From Desulfoscipio geothermicus DSM 3669 (GTDB taxonomy: Bacteria > Bacillota > Desulfotomaculia > Desulfotomaculales > Desulfallaceae): DNA of 64,000 nucleotides. The stretch covers positions 20,871 to 84,870 of the forward strand of contig NZ_FOYM01000016.1 of assembly GCF_900115975.1 (NCBI RefSeq), written 5' to 3'. The notes under the pieces were generated by a model. It ran no database searches. It was given only the letters and a program-made list of their open reading frames with translations, and was not told where the DNA came from. Each line of letters begins with the position of its first letter. Within the stretch, counting starts at the first letter, position 1. The position numbers and the translations under genes were made by a program. This document shows positions 18,149 through 26,512 of this stretch, piece by piece.

Positions 18149-19024
18149 ATGCGTTTGGGACGTTTAATGGGGGTTGAGCTTTATTTAAACCCCTTCTTTA
18201 TGGCCTTGCTGGCCCTGTTTTTCGTAGCCGGGGTTCTGGGCCGGGGGCTCGTGGCCTTCGGCGTGGTGCTGGTGCATGAAATGGCCCACGCGCTGGCGGC
18301 CCGGCGACTGGGGGTTACATTGGACGACGTGGAGCTTTTGCCCTTCGGTGGGGTGGCCCGGGCGGGCGCCGAACTGGCGGTGGACCCGGTGCGGGAAATA
18401 TACATTGCCGTGGCCGGGCCGGCCAGTAACCTGATCATGCTCGGCATGGGAGTGGCGGCAAAAAATTACGGGCTCTGGCATACTGACCTGGGTCCGTTTT
18501 TTTTGCAATGTAATTTGCTGGTGGCGGCGTTCAACTTGTTGCCCGCGCTGCCCCTGGACGGCGGGCGGATATACCGGGCCTGTCTGTCCGGCCGGGTGGG
18601 GATCAGGCTGGCCACGTACCGGGCGGCCCGGCTGGGGCAGTTTTGGGCCGTGATAATTGCCGTTGCCGGTGCGCTGGGCATGTGGGCCGGCTACTGCGGG
18701 CTGGACATTCCGGTGACGGCGCTTTTTCTTTTTTACGCGGCCACCCGGGAGCAAAAGACGGCCCCGTACCTGTTCATGCAGCTTGTCATGCGCAAGCAGG
18801 AAGAAATGGCCCGGGAAGGGGTGCTGCCAGCCAACTGGTTGGCGGCCATGGAATACGTGCCCCTGGGGCAGTTGGTGCGCCCCTTTGTGCCCCGCCGTTT
18901 TCACCTGGTGACGGTGCTGGACCGCCAGGGACGGTTCCGGGGCACGGTAACGGAAACGATCGTTATTGATGCCCTTTTACACCGGGGCGCGGATGTTCCG
19001 GTGGGCGAACTGCTGGAAGGGTGA
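18149..19024 (+). CDS. spoIVFB: Site-2 protease SpoIVFB-like
   Basis: A 291-residue membrane metalloprotease of the M50 family; SpoIVFB cleaves pro-sigma-K during spore formation. The zinc motif HEMAHALAARRLG (HExxH) lies in the second helix and ALPLDGGRI supplies the third ligand (LDG). The last 60 residues (PLGQLVRPF...HLVTVLDRQGRF) resemble a CBS half, as in Bacillus SpoIVFB. Start ATG 18149. The pairing with spoIVFA upstream makes the call firm; control by a sporulation sigma factor is likely but not shown here. Confidence 0.9.
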   Translation: MRLGRLMGVELYLNPFFMALLALFFVAGVLGRGLVAFGVVLVHEMAHALAARRLGVTLDDVELLPFGGVARAGAELAVDPVREIYIAVAGPASNLIMLGMGVAAKNYGLWHTDLGPFFLQCNLLVAAFNLLPALPLDGGRIYRACLSGRVGIRLATYRAARLGQFWAVIIAVAGALGMWAGYCGLDIPVTALFLFYAATREQKTAPYLFMQLVMRKQEEMAREGVLPANWLAAMEYVPLGQLVRPFVPRRFHLVTVLDRQGRFRGTVTETIVIDALLHRGADVPVGELLEG

Positions 19025-19030
19025 GATTGC

Positions 19031-19117
19031 AGAATACAGAATTCAGAATTTAGAATTTAGAATGAAAAACATAATAAATCCTATCTCCTGAATTCTGAAT
19101 TCTGACTTCTGTATTCT
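19031..19117. repeat. AGAATTCAGAATT-type inverted repeat
   Basis: The left part (19031-19063) is a run of AGAATnCAG/TTAGAAT units; the right part (19086-19117) is its inverse with a few mismatches (TGAATTCTGAATTCTG, then CTGTATTCT). About 22 bases of A/T-rich sequence separate them. It follows spoIVFB directly. The structure is a degenerate large hairpin; only one copy occurs in this window. Confidence 0.7.
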
Positions 19118-19251
19118 TATACAAATGTGTCTTTTGTCGGAAATCGGGTAAAATAAAAGTAGATAATCCGGTAATCGCTTGATTTTTTTAATAAATAATG
19201 TTATTTATCTTGGGAAGGTATTTTAAAGGCAATTTTTGGAGGAAAGTATAA

Positions 19252-21129
19252 ATGGACAAACAGCTGGAAAAAATATTGCGCCGGGTGCAAAAGCCGGGCC
19301 GCTATGCCGGAGGAGAATGGAATGCCGTGCGCAAGGACTGGAGCAGCACTTACATAAAAATGGCCTTCGCCTTTCCCGATGTCTATGAGGTGGGCATGAG
19401 TCACCTGGGCATGCAGATTTTATACGGTGCGGTGAACGAGCGCGAGGATGCCCTGCTGGAAAGGGTGTTTGCTCCCTGGCCGGACATGGAGGAGCAGATG
19501 CGCAAAACGGGCCTGCCGCTGTTCAGCCTGGAATCCCGCAAACCGGTGCGGGATTTTGACATTATAGGATTTACCCTGCAATATGAACTGAGCTTTACCA
19601 ATATACTGAATATGCTGGACCTGGCCGGTATTCCCCTGCGCACGGAGGACCGCGCCGGGGACGATTTCCCCCTGGTGGTGGCCGGGGGACCCTGCGCCTT
19701 CAATCCCGAGCCGCTGGCCGAGTTTATTGATGCCTTTGTGCTCGGCGAGGGGGAGGAAATCGTCAATGAATTGCTGGACGCCTACCTGGAATCGCGCCGG
19801 CGGGGCGAGGGGTGGCGGGAAATGCTGCTGCGGCTGGCGCGAATCGACGGAATTTACGTGCCTTCATTCTATGAAGTGGAGTATAATGAAGACGGAGGGA
19901 TAAAGTCGGTGACTCCAACGGTCGGCGGGGTGCCGGCCCTGGTGAAAAAAAGGGTGGTTGCCGATATTGAAAACGTATATTTCCCCACCCGTCCGGTGGT
20001 GCCGGCCATTGAGTCGGTGCATGACCGGGCCATGCTGGAGGTGCAGCGGGGCTGCACCCGCGGCTGCCGGTTTTGCCAGGCCGGCGTGATATACCGGCCG
20101 GTGCGCGAAAAGGAACCGGAAACGCTGTTGCGCCATGCCCGGGAAATAATCGGCGCCACCGGCTATGGCGAAATATCGCTTACCTCGCTGAGCACTTCGG
20201 ATTACTCCCGGGTGCGCCCGCTGGTCAGCGATCTGACCCGTAAGCACGGGGACACAGGAGTAAATGTATCACTGCCCTCCCTGCGGGTGGACGCCTTTTC
20301 GGTGGACCTGGCCAAGGAAGTGCAGAAAGTGCGTCGCTCCAGCCTGACTTTCGCACCCGAAGCGGGCACCCAACGCCTGCGGGATGTAATCAACAAGGGA
20401 GTTACCGAAGAAAACCTGATGGAGGCGGTTACGGCGGCTTTTTCCGGCGGCTGGCAGGCCATTAAACTGTACTTCATGATCGGGCTGCCCACGGAAACCG
20501 ACGCTGACCTGGCCGGAATTGTAGAACTGGCCCGCCGGGTGCTGCAGCGGGGTCGCGAACTGGTTACAGCCAGGGGGCGGCTGAAAGTCACCGTCAGCGT
20601 ATCATCGTTTGTGCCCAAGTCCCATACTCCTTTCCAGTGGGAGCCCCAGGATACCATGGAAGAGCTCAGGCGCAAGCAGGCGTTCCTGCGCGAGCGGCTG
20701 CGGGGCAAGGGGCTGGTGTTCAATTGGCACGATCCCGAAACCAGTTTTATTGAGGCGGTGCTCTCCCGGGGCGACCGGCGCCTGGCCGGTGCCATTGAGG
20801 CCGCTTGGCGCAAGGGTTCCCGTTTTGACGGCTGGTCCGAATTTTTTGACCTCAATAAGTGGCTGGCCGCTTTTGATGAGACGGGAATTGAACCGGGGCG
20901 GTACGCACACCGCCGTTATAATTACGAAGATATTTTACCCTGGGACCATATCGGCGCCGGGGTCAGTAAAAAATACCTGGTCAAAGAACATCGCCGGGCC
21001 ATGGACGGGCAAACCACCCATGATTGCCGAGGCGGGCGATGCCCGGGGTGCGGGCTGTGCCCCACCCTGGCAGTCAAGCCGTACATGGCGGGAGGTGAAA
21101 CCGTTGCCCCGGTACAGGATAATCTATAG
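19252..21129 (+). CDS. TIGR03960-type B12-binding-like radical SAM protein
   Basis: A 625-residue protein with the radical SAM cluster motif CTRGCRFCQAG (about residue 266) and an N-terminal half resembling the B12-binding fold of related enzymes (FPDVYEVGMSHLGMQILY). The C-terminal DCRGGRCPGCGLC may bind a second cluster or metal. The reaction is unknown. The family almost always pairs with a DUF2344 protein, as here, and lies near rng and rplU in Clostridia, which suggests a role in RNA or ribosome modification. Start ATG with GGAGG eight bases before. Confidence 0.88.
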   Translation: MDKQLEKILRRVQKPGRYAGGEWNAVRKDWSSTYIKMAFAFPDVYEVGMSHLGMQILYGAVNEREDALLERVFAPWPDMEEQMRKTGLPLFSLESRKPVRDFDIIGFTLQYELSFTNILNMLDLAGIPLRTEDRAGDDFPLVVAGGPCAFNPEPLAEFIDAFVLGEGEEIVNELLDAYLESRRRGEGWREMLLRLARIDGIYVPSFYEVEYNEDGGIKSVTPTVGGVPALVKKRVVADIENVYFPTRPVVPAIESVHDRAMLEVQRGCTRGCRFCQAGVIYRPVREKEPETLLRHAREIIGATGYGEISLTSLSTSDYSRVRPLVSDLTRKHGDTGVNVSLPSLRVDAFSVDLAKEVQKVRRSSLTFAPEAGTQRLRDVINKGVTEENLMEAVTAAFSGGWQAIKLYFMIGLPTETDADLAGIVELARRVLQRGRELVTARGRLKVTVSVSSFVPKSHTPFQWEPQDTMEELRRKQAFLRERLRGKGLVFNWHDPETSFIEAVLSRGDRRLAGAIEAAWRKGSRFDGWSEFFDLNKWLAAFDETGIEPGRYAHRRYNYEDILPWDHIGAGVSKKYLVKEHRRAMDGQTTHDCRGGRCPGCGLCPTLAVKPYMAGGETVAPVQDNL

Positions 21130-21781
21130 CAAAAGGGGACCGGCCCGCTACATTTCACACCTGGACCTGGTGCGCGCGCTGGAGCGGTCCATGCGCCGGG
21201 CCGGATTGCCTATCGCCTTTTCCGAGGGTTTTAATCCCCACCCCCGTATGAGTTTTGCCGCCCCTCTGCCCGTTGGCATTGAAGGATTGGCGGAAGTGAT
21301 GGACGTAGAAATGACCGCACCGGTGCCGCGCCGGGACCTGGCGGACCGGCTGAATGCAGCGCTGCCGCCGGGGCTGGCGGTCAAGGAAGTGCTTGAAGTG
21401 GCGGATAATGCCCCGGCGCCCATGGCCGTGCTGGATAAGGCCGCTTACATAGTGCACCTGGATGCTGACGACCTGCCCGCCCCGCTGTTCGAGTGCACAG
21501 TGGAGGAATTTCTGGCCCTGGACAAGGTGGAAGTGAGCCGCAGGGGTAAGAACGGCCGGGAAAAAACGCGCGACATCCGGCCCGGGATTATAAAGATGGA
21601 GGTGCAGTCCAGGGTTTGCGGTTTGACTATGCGCCTGGAACTGAAAACCGGCAGCGCCATGAACGTGCGCCCGGAAGAGGCCATGACAGCCCTTTTCCGG
21701 CACGCCGGCATACCGGTGGACCCGGTTGAACTGGAAATCACCCGGATGAAACTGTTTGCCGGGGACAGCGGGCTGGATTAG
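21104..21781 (+). CDS. TIGR03936/DUF2344 radical-SAM-associated protein
   Basis: A 225-residue partner of the upstream radical SAM protein. It begins PRYRIIYSKRGPARYISHLD and contains FSEGFNPHPRMSFAAPLPVG, both hallmarks of DUF2344; it ends with a long beta-rich section. The frame is open much further upstream, but that part is a shadow of the radical SAM gene. The start is TTG 21104, six bases after GGGAGGTG, inside the end of the upstream gene (26-base overlap), so the two are translationally coupled. Function unknown. Confidence 0.88.
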   Translation: MPRYRIIYSKRGPARYISHLDLVRALERSMRRAGLPIAFSEGFNPHPRMSFAAPLPVGIEGLAEVMDVEMTAPVPRRDLADRLNAALPPGLAVKEVLEVADNAPAPMAVLDKAAYIVHLDADDLPAPLFECTVEEFLALDKVEVSRRGKNGREKTRDIRPGIIKMEVQSRVCGLTMRLELKTGSAMNVRPEEAMTALFRHAGIPVDPVELEITRMKLFAGDSGLD

Positions 21782-21811
21782 TTTTTCATATATAGATTGT
21801 GGGGAAAAGAA

Positions 21812-23506
21812 ATGTTTAAAGAGATACTGATTAATGTTGGTGAAGAAGAGACCAGGGTAGCCGTACTGGAAAACAAGATACTGGTGGAAATGTATATTGA
21901 GCGTTCGCCCAACCAGCGCCTGGTCGGGAACATATACAAAGGTCGGGTGGAAAACGTGCTGCCCGGTATGCAGGCGGCCTTTGTGGATATCGGACTGGAA
22001 AAAAACGCATTCCTATACGTGGAGGACGCTATCCCCGCCCGTGCCCCCGATGCCGGGCAGGGCCAAGGCAACTCGGCCCTGGGTACCAATATATGCGATA
22101 TACTGAAACACGGCCAGGAAGTAATTGTCCAGATTATTAAAGAGCCCATAGGCACCAAGGGGGCCCGGGTGACCACCCATATTACACTGCCCGGCCGCTA
22201 CCTGGTGCTGATGCCCACCGCGGAATACATCGGCATTTCCCGGCGCATCGAGGACGAGCGGGAAAGGGACCGCCTGCGGGAAATGGCTGCCCGGATTAAA
22301 CCCCCGGGCATGGGCGTTATTGTGCGCACCGTGGCCGAAGGGGTCGATGAAGACGAACTGTGCCTGGATGTCAACCTGCTCACCAACCTTTGGCAAAAGA
22401 TCATTAACCGCTCCAACCACGGTCCGGTCCCCAACTTGCTGCACCGCGATTTGGAACTGGTCCAGCGTATTTTGCGCGACATTTTTACCGAAGATGTGGA
22501 CCGGCTGATCATTGATTCCCGGTACGAATACGAAAAGATCCTGGATTTACTGGATATTGTCGGGCCGCGCCTGAAAGTCAAAGTTTTCCTGGAAGAGCGC
22601 AATCAGCTGTTTGAAGATAACAATGTGGACGTTGAGCTGGAAAAGGCCCTGAAGCGCAAAGTCTGGCTTAAATGCGGCGGTTATATCGTCATCGATCAGG
22701 CCGAGGCGCTAACCGCCATAGATGTCAATACCGGCAAGTACGTGGGCACCACCAATCTTGAGGATACGGTGTTGAAAACCAACCTGGACGCGGCGGTGGA
22801 AATCGCGCGCCAGCTGCGCCTGCGTAACATCGGCGGCATCATCATTGTTGATTTTATTGACATGAGCCGGGAAGAGCACCGCCGGCAGGTACTGGAAGTG
22901 CTGGAGGAGGAAATTCGCAAGGACAAGACCAAAACCAATATTCTGGGTATTACCCAGCTGGGTTTGGTAGAAATGACCAGGAAAAAGGTACGCCCCAGCC
23001 TGGCCGAGGTGCTGCAGAAGGTCTGCCCGTACTGCGACGGGCGGGGCAAGGTGCTTTCCGAGGAAACCGTGGGGATCAGCATCAAGCAGCAAATTTACCA
23101 GATGGCCAGGCAGACCGCGGCTGAAACCATTTTGGTGGAGGCCAACCCGCTGGTGGCCGCCCGGCTCATCGGCAGCGGGGGGGCCAACCTGCGGGAACTG
23201 GAGGCCCGTACCGGTAAAAACGTGTACATCAGGGGCTGCGCGGAACATCATATAGAATCGGTTGCCATGCGCCCGATATACGACCAGGCCGATATCCAGG
23301 CGCAAACTTTACCTGTTAAACCGGGGCAGGTGCTGGAAGTTAAGGTCGAAGAACCGCATGTCAACAACTTCAACGACGGGATTGCCCGGGTCAACGGATT
23401 TATCCTGGATATCGAAGGAGCGGGCGCCCTGGTGGGGGAAATTATACCCGTGGAAGTCAGCAAGGTGTTCCGCACCTACGCCAAGGCCAAAATGATTAGA
23501 ACTTAG
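21812..23506 (+). CDS. rng: Ribonuclease E/G family protein
   Basis: A 564-residue endoribonuclease for rRNA and mRNA processing. The order is an S1 domain (about 35-125, LVGNIYKGRVENVLPGMQAA), the RNase H-like and DNase I-like catalytic part with TAIDVNTGKYVG and IIIVDFIDM carrying the acidic metal ligands, and the Zn-link KVCPYCDGRGKV (CxxC) that joins subunits. No long E-type scaffold tail is present, so RNase G type. Start ATG 21812 after GGGGAAAAGA; TTG 21797 is less likely. It lies upstream of rplU, as in many Clostridia. Confidence 0.93.
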   Translation: MFKEILINVGEEETRVAVLENKILVEMYIERSPNQRLVGNIYKGRVENVLPGMQAAFVDIGLEKNAFLYVEDAIPARAPDAGQGQGNSALGTNICDILKHGQEVIVQIIKEPIGTKGARVTTHITLPGRYLVLMPTAEYIGISRRIEDERERDRLREMAARIKPPGMGVIVRTVAEGVDEDELCLDVNLLTNLWQKIINRSNHGPVPNLLHRDLELVQRILRDIFTEDVDRLIIDSRYEYEKILDLLDIVGPRLKVKVFLEERNQLFEDNNVDVELEKALKRKVWLKCGGYIVIDQAEALTAIDVNTGKYVGTTNLEDTVLKTNLDAAVEIARQLRLRNIGGIIIVDFIDMSREEHRRQVLEVLEEEIRKDKTKTNILGITQLGLVEMTRKKVRPSLAEVLQKVCPYCDGRGKVLSEETVGISIKQQIYQMARQTAAETILVEANPLVAARLIGSGGANLRELEARTGKNVYIRGCAEHHIESVAMRPIYDQADIQAQTLPVKPGQVLEVKVEEPHVNNFNDGIARVNGFILDIEGAGALVGEIIPVEVSKVFRTYAKAKMIRT

Positions 23507-23558
23507 GGTAGCCGGCTTAACAAACGCTGCAGGGGACCGGCGAAACCGTAAAGCAGCC

Positions 23559-23586
23559 TTGACAATATTAGTCTTTATGATAAAAT
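23559..23586 (+). promoter_or_regulatory. Promoter of the rplU-rpmA unit
   Basis: TTGACA (23559-23564) and TAAAAT (23581-23586) are spaced by 16 bases, in the gap after rng. This would start transcription near 23593, just ahead of the L21 leader fold. Confidence 0.65.
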
Positions 23587-23604
23587 ACTTGTGTTGTTAA
23601 TCTT

Positions 23605-23685
23605 GTTATAAGTACCGCACGGAACGGGTCGCTAAAAGGTAAAACCTTACCCGGCTCCGGCGAGTCCTGTATTAAGGGGGGAACT
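23605..23685 (+). ncRNA. Ribosomal protein L21 leader
   Basis: The 5' region of rplU holds GGGTCGCTAAAAGGTAAAACC, then TTACCCGGCTCCGGCGAGTCC. The GGTCGC...GGTAAAACC...TACC...GAGTC order matches the L21 leader described in Firmicutes, which is thought to let L21 control its own mRNA. GGGT and ACCC close a hairpin around the AAGGTAAAACCTT loop. The call is from remembered motif order, not a covariance search. Confidence 0.65.
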
Positions 23686-23689
23686 AACT

Positions 23690-24001
23690 ATGTACGCAAT
23701 TATGGAAACCGGCGGCAAACAATACAAGGTCAGCGAAGGGGATACCCTGTATATTGAAAAACTGCCGGCTGACGCGGGTGAAACCTATGAAGTAAACAAG
23801 GTGCTGGCCGTGGAAAAGGACGGTCAACTGCAGATGGGCACTCCCTTGCTGGAGGGCGCCAAGGTGATTCTCAAAGTGGAAAAGCACGGCAAGGGCAAGA
23901 AGATTATTGTCTTCAAGTACAAGCCCAAGAAGAATTACCGGCGTAAAAAAGGCCACCGCCAACCTTTTACCAGGGTTGTGGTGGAAAAAATACAGGCCTG
24001 A
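23690..24001 (+). CDS. rplU: 50S ribosomal protein L21
   Basis: A 103-residue ribosomal protein. It begins [18 protein letters not shown] and ends with the basic [22 protein letters not shown], both diagnostic. ATG start with GGGGGG upstream, behind the L21 leader. In Bacillus the protease gene ysxB (prp) lies between rplU and rpmA; here only 18 bases separate them. Confidence 0.97.
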   Translation: MYAIMETGGKQYKVSEGDTLYIEKLPADAGETYEVNKVLAVEKDGQLQMGTPLLEGAKVILKVEKHGKGKKIIVFKYKPKKNYRRKKGHRQPFTRVVVEKIQA

Positions 24002-24019
24002 TTTCGGAGGTGAAATAAA

Positions 24020-24292
24020 TTGGCACATAAGAAAGGTGTAGGCAGTTCGCGTAACGGTCGTGATTCCAATCCCAAGATGCTTGGTGTCAAGCGGGGCGAC
24101 GGTCAGTTTGTCACCGCCGGCAGCATCCTGGTTCGCCAGCGGGGCACACGGATACACCCGGGCAACAATGTCGGCCGCGGGGGCGACGATACCCTGTTTG
24201 CCAAGGTGGACGGCATTGTAACTTTTCAGACCAAGGGCAAGGATAAAAAAGTGGTCAGCGTCCGGGAAGTTGAGGAAGCCGCTGTGTCATAA
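24020..24292 (+). CDS. rpmA: 50S ribosomal protein L27
   Basis: A 90-residue L27 starting [19 protein letters not shown]. The N-terminal tail reaches the peptidyl transferase centre. Many Firmicutes make L27 with a nine-residue extension ending in FF-A that is removed by Prp; this protein starts directly at the mature AHKKG end, fitting the absence of prp next door. Start TTG 24020 with GGAGGTG upstream. Confidence 0.96.
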   Translation: MAHKKGVGSSRNGRDSNPKMLGVKRGDGQFVTAGSILVRQRGTRIHPGNNVGRGGDDTLFAKVDGIVTFQTKGKDKKVVSVREVEEAAVS

Positions 24293-24312
24293 CAATAAGT
24301 ATAAAGTTGGAA

Positions 24313-24336
24313 GCAGCCCAATACGGGCTGCTTTGT
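24313..24336 (+). terminator. Terminator after rpmA
   Basis: GCAGCCC and GGGCTGC (24313-24331) form a 7-bp stem with the loop AATAC, followed by TTTGTGTTTT. It ends the rplU-rpmA unit. Confidence 0.8.
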
Positions 24337-24353
24337 GTTTTAAGGAAAGAACG

Positions 24354-24387
24354 CAAAAAGGGGCCCCCTTTTACGGGGCCCCTTTTT
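24354..24387. repeat. AAAAGGGGCCCC hairpin
   Basis: AAAAAGGGGCCCC and GGGGCCCCTTTTT enclose a short CTTTTAC loop. The A/T tails make it a bidirectional terminator-like hairpin, second in line after the rpmA terminator. Confidence 0.65.
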
Positions 24388-24403
24388 ACGGAGCCTAATA
24401 AGC

Positions 24404-24458
24404 AAAAAGGGGACAGGCACTTTTTTCAAAATACGAAAAAAGAGCCAGTCCCCTTTTT
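24404..24458. repeat. GGGGACAGG palindromic repeat, copy 2
   Basis: AAAAAGGGGACAGGCAC at the left and GCCAGTCCCCTTTTT at the right flank a CTTTTTTCAAAATACGAAAAAAG centre. The right arm has CAGTCCCC instead of CTGTCCCC. A further partial arm, CCGGTCCCCTTTTTATTC, follows at 24460-24477. Confidence 0.85.
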
Positions 24459-24510
24459 GCCGGTCCCCTTTTTATTCTTCGCCATAATTTAGTGCAAAAA
24501 TTTAATAATA

Positions 24511-24520
24511 CTGGTATAAT
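24511..24520 (+). promoter_or_regulatory. Extended -10 promoter of spo0B
   Basis: TGGTATAAT includes a perfect TATAAT (24515-24520) with the TGn extension; a -35 box is weak (GTGCAA, about 17 bases upstream). It would start transcription near 24527, 50 bases before spo0B. Confidence 0.55.
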
Positions 24521-24577
24521 GCTTACTATATGCCAATTCTAACGTGATTACATACATGCAAAAGGGGAGAGTTCCCG

Positions 24578-25141
24578 GTGGATATGGCTAGAATGCTGGA
24601 ATTATTGTCCTTGCAGCGGCATGATTTTCTCAACCACCTGCAGGTAATATCCGGCCTGCTGCAGTTAAACAAGGAAGACCGGGCGAGGGAATATATACGC
24701 GAAGTCACCCGTGATATTGTCCGCCTGAGCAGGGTGGTGCACTTAAAAGTGCCGGAGGTGGCGGCAGCCTTTTTAATCGCCCATCACCGGTTTGCGGACC
24801 ATGATATAGAGGTGCATTACGATGTGCAGGCCGACCTGGCCGGATGCGCAGTGCCCGGCAAAGAACTGGGCCCGGTGCTGGAGGATGTACTGCAGAACAT
24901 TGTGGAATACCTGGCTCCGGTGGAAAATACCGAGCGCGACCTGTTTATCAAGATAAACAGGTCGGGCCGGGATTACGAGTGCATATTCAGTTTTAATACC
25001 ATGTCCGGCGGGCGTTGCTATAATGGCCGGGAAACGATTCAGCGGGTGGAAGAAAGGCTCGCGCCTTACTGGGGTAAACTGGACGGCAATGTGGGCGATC
25101 GAAAGTGTCATATAGTAATGTTTCTGCCCGCCGGGGAGTAG
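24578..25141 (+). CDS. spo0B: Spo0B-like sporulation phosphotransferase
   Basis: A 187-residue protein with a Spo0B-type helical hairpin at the N-terminus: LQRHDFLNHLQVISGLLQL holds the phospho-accepting His (RHDFLNH). In Bacillus, Spo0B passes phosphate from Spo0F to Spo0A. The C-terminal 120 residues form a weak ATPase-like fold without clear N or G boxes. Gene position between rpmA and obg is the same as in Bacillus. Start GTG 24578, eight bases after GGGGAGA; ATG 24584 is possible. A sensor kinase-like role is the alternative. Confidence 0.8.
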   Translation: MDMARMLELLSLQRHDFLNHLQVISGLLQLNKEDRAREYIREVTRDIVRLSRVVHLKVPEVAAAFLIAHHRFADHDIEVHYDVQADLAGCAVPGKELGPVLEDVLQNIVEYLAPVENTERDLFIKINRSGRDYECIFSFNTMSGGRCYNGRETIQRVEERLAPYWGKLDGNVGDRKCHIVMFLPAGE

Positions 25142-25233
25142 AAAAAACGTGGGTTTTTCCGATCAATGCCTGAACAGGCGCTTTAATGAGCATAATATGG
25201 GTAATAATTTATCAAAAATTCAGGTGAGTGAGC

Positions 25234-26499
25234 ATGTTTTACGACAGGGCGAGGATTTATGTCAAGGGCGGCGACGGCGGCAATGGTTGCGCCGCCTTCC
25301 GGCGTGAAAAATACGTGGCCGAGGGCGGTCCCTGGGGCGGCGACGGCGGCAAGGGCGGCGATGTCATCTTTATGGGTGACGGGGGCCTGCGCACCCTGGT
25401 GGACTTTCGCTACCAGCGTCATTACAAGGCCGGGCGGGGCCGGCACGGGCGCGGTAAAAACATGCACGGTCGTACCGGGGAGGACCTGGTGGTCCGGGTC
25501 CCCCTGGGCACCGTGATCCGGGCGGAGGACAGCGGTCGGTTGCTGGGCGATATCACCCGGGACGGCCAGAGATTGGTGGTGGCCCGCGGTGGGCGCGGCG
25601 GCAGGGGCAACGCCCGGTTTGCCGGCCCGCATAACAAAGCGCCCACCATGGCGGAAAAGGGCGAGCCCGGTGAAGAACTCTGGCTCATGCTGGAACTGAA
25701 GTTACTGGCCGATGTGGGCCTGATCGGTTACCCCAATGCCGGCAAATCCACGTTGATTTCCCGTGTTTCGGCGGCCCGGCCCAAAATTGCCGATTATCCC
25801 TTCACCACCCTGACGCCAAATTTGGGCGTGGTCAGCCTGGGCGAGGGAAAAAGTTTTGTCATGGCCGACATTCCGGGTTTGATCGAGGGGGCCCACGGCG
25901 GGGCGGGCCTGGGGCATGATTTTTTGCGCCACGTCGAACGCACCAGGCTTTTGGTGCATGTTTTGGATACGGCGGGTACCGAGGGGCGTGATCCGTTGGC
26001 TGATTTTCAGGTGATCAACCGGGAACTGGCTCTGTATAATGAAGCGCTGGCCGGCCGGCCGCAGATAGTGGTACCCAATAAAATGGATTTGCCGGAAAGC
26101 GAGGACAACCTGGCCAGAATAAAGGACGCGCTGGCCGGCAAGTATGAAATATTTCCCATTTCCGCGGTCACTGGAGCGGGGACGGCGGAATTGATCGGGC
26201 GCATTTACGATCTTTTGCAGGAAATACCGGCGGAGCCGCTGCACGCGGAAGAACCGGCGGAAGTGGTGCATCATGCCGGCCCCAGGTTTGAAATTTACCG
26301 GGAGGACGGCATGCTGGTGGTTACCGGCCGGGAAATAGAGAAACACGTGGCTATGACCGACCTGGACAACGAGGAAGCGGTAGAGCGCCTGCAGCGTATC
26401 ATGCACCTGATGGGGCTGGAACAGGCCCTGCGCGACCAAGGAGCCAGGAATGGCGACCTGGTGCGGATCAGAGATTTTACTTTTGAATTTGTGGATTAA
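25234..26499 (+). CDS. obg: GTPase Obg
   Basis: A 421-residue GTPase for 50S assembly and stress signalling. The N-terminal glycine-rich Obg fold starts MFYDRARIYVKGGDGGNGC; the G domain has GYPNAGKSTLI (G1), DIPGLIEGAHGGAGLGHDFL (G3) and NKMDLP (G4); the C-terminal OCT domain covers about the last 80 residues. The start is ATG 25234 with AGGTGAG five bases upstream; the upstream GTG 25228 falls within that site. proB follows after 13 bases. Confidence 0.96.
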   Translation: MFYDRARIYVKGGDGGNGCAAFRREKYVAEGGPWGGDGGKGGDVIFMGDGGLRTLVDFRYQRHYKAGRGRHGRGKNMHGRTGEDLVVRVPLGTVIRAEDSGRLLGDITRDGQRLVVARGGRGGRGNARFAGPHNKAPTMAEKGEPGEELWLMLELKLLADVGLIGYPNAGKSTLISRVSAARPKIADYPFTTLTPNLGVVSLGEGKSFVMADIPGLIEGAHGGAGLGHDFLRHVERTRLLVHVLDTAGTEGRDPLADFQVINRELALYNEALAGRPQIVVPNKMDLPESEDNLARIKDALAGKYEIFPISAVTGAGTAELIGRIYDLLQEIPAEPLHAEEPAEVVHHAGPRFEIYREDGMLVVTGREIEKHVAMTDLDNEEAVERLQRIMHLMGLEQALRDQGARNGDLVRIRDFTFEFVD

Positions 26500-26512
26500 A
26501 GCGGAGTGGATT

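Noticed and set aside
20609..21103. N-terminal extension of the DUF2344 protein
   Set aside because: It is the out-of-frame shadow of the radical SAM gene; the SD and family start place the gene at 21104.
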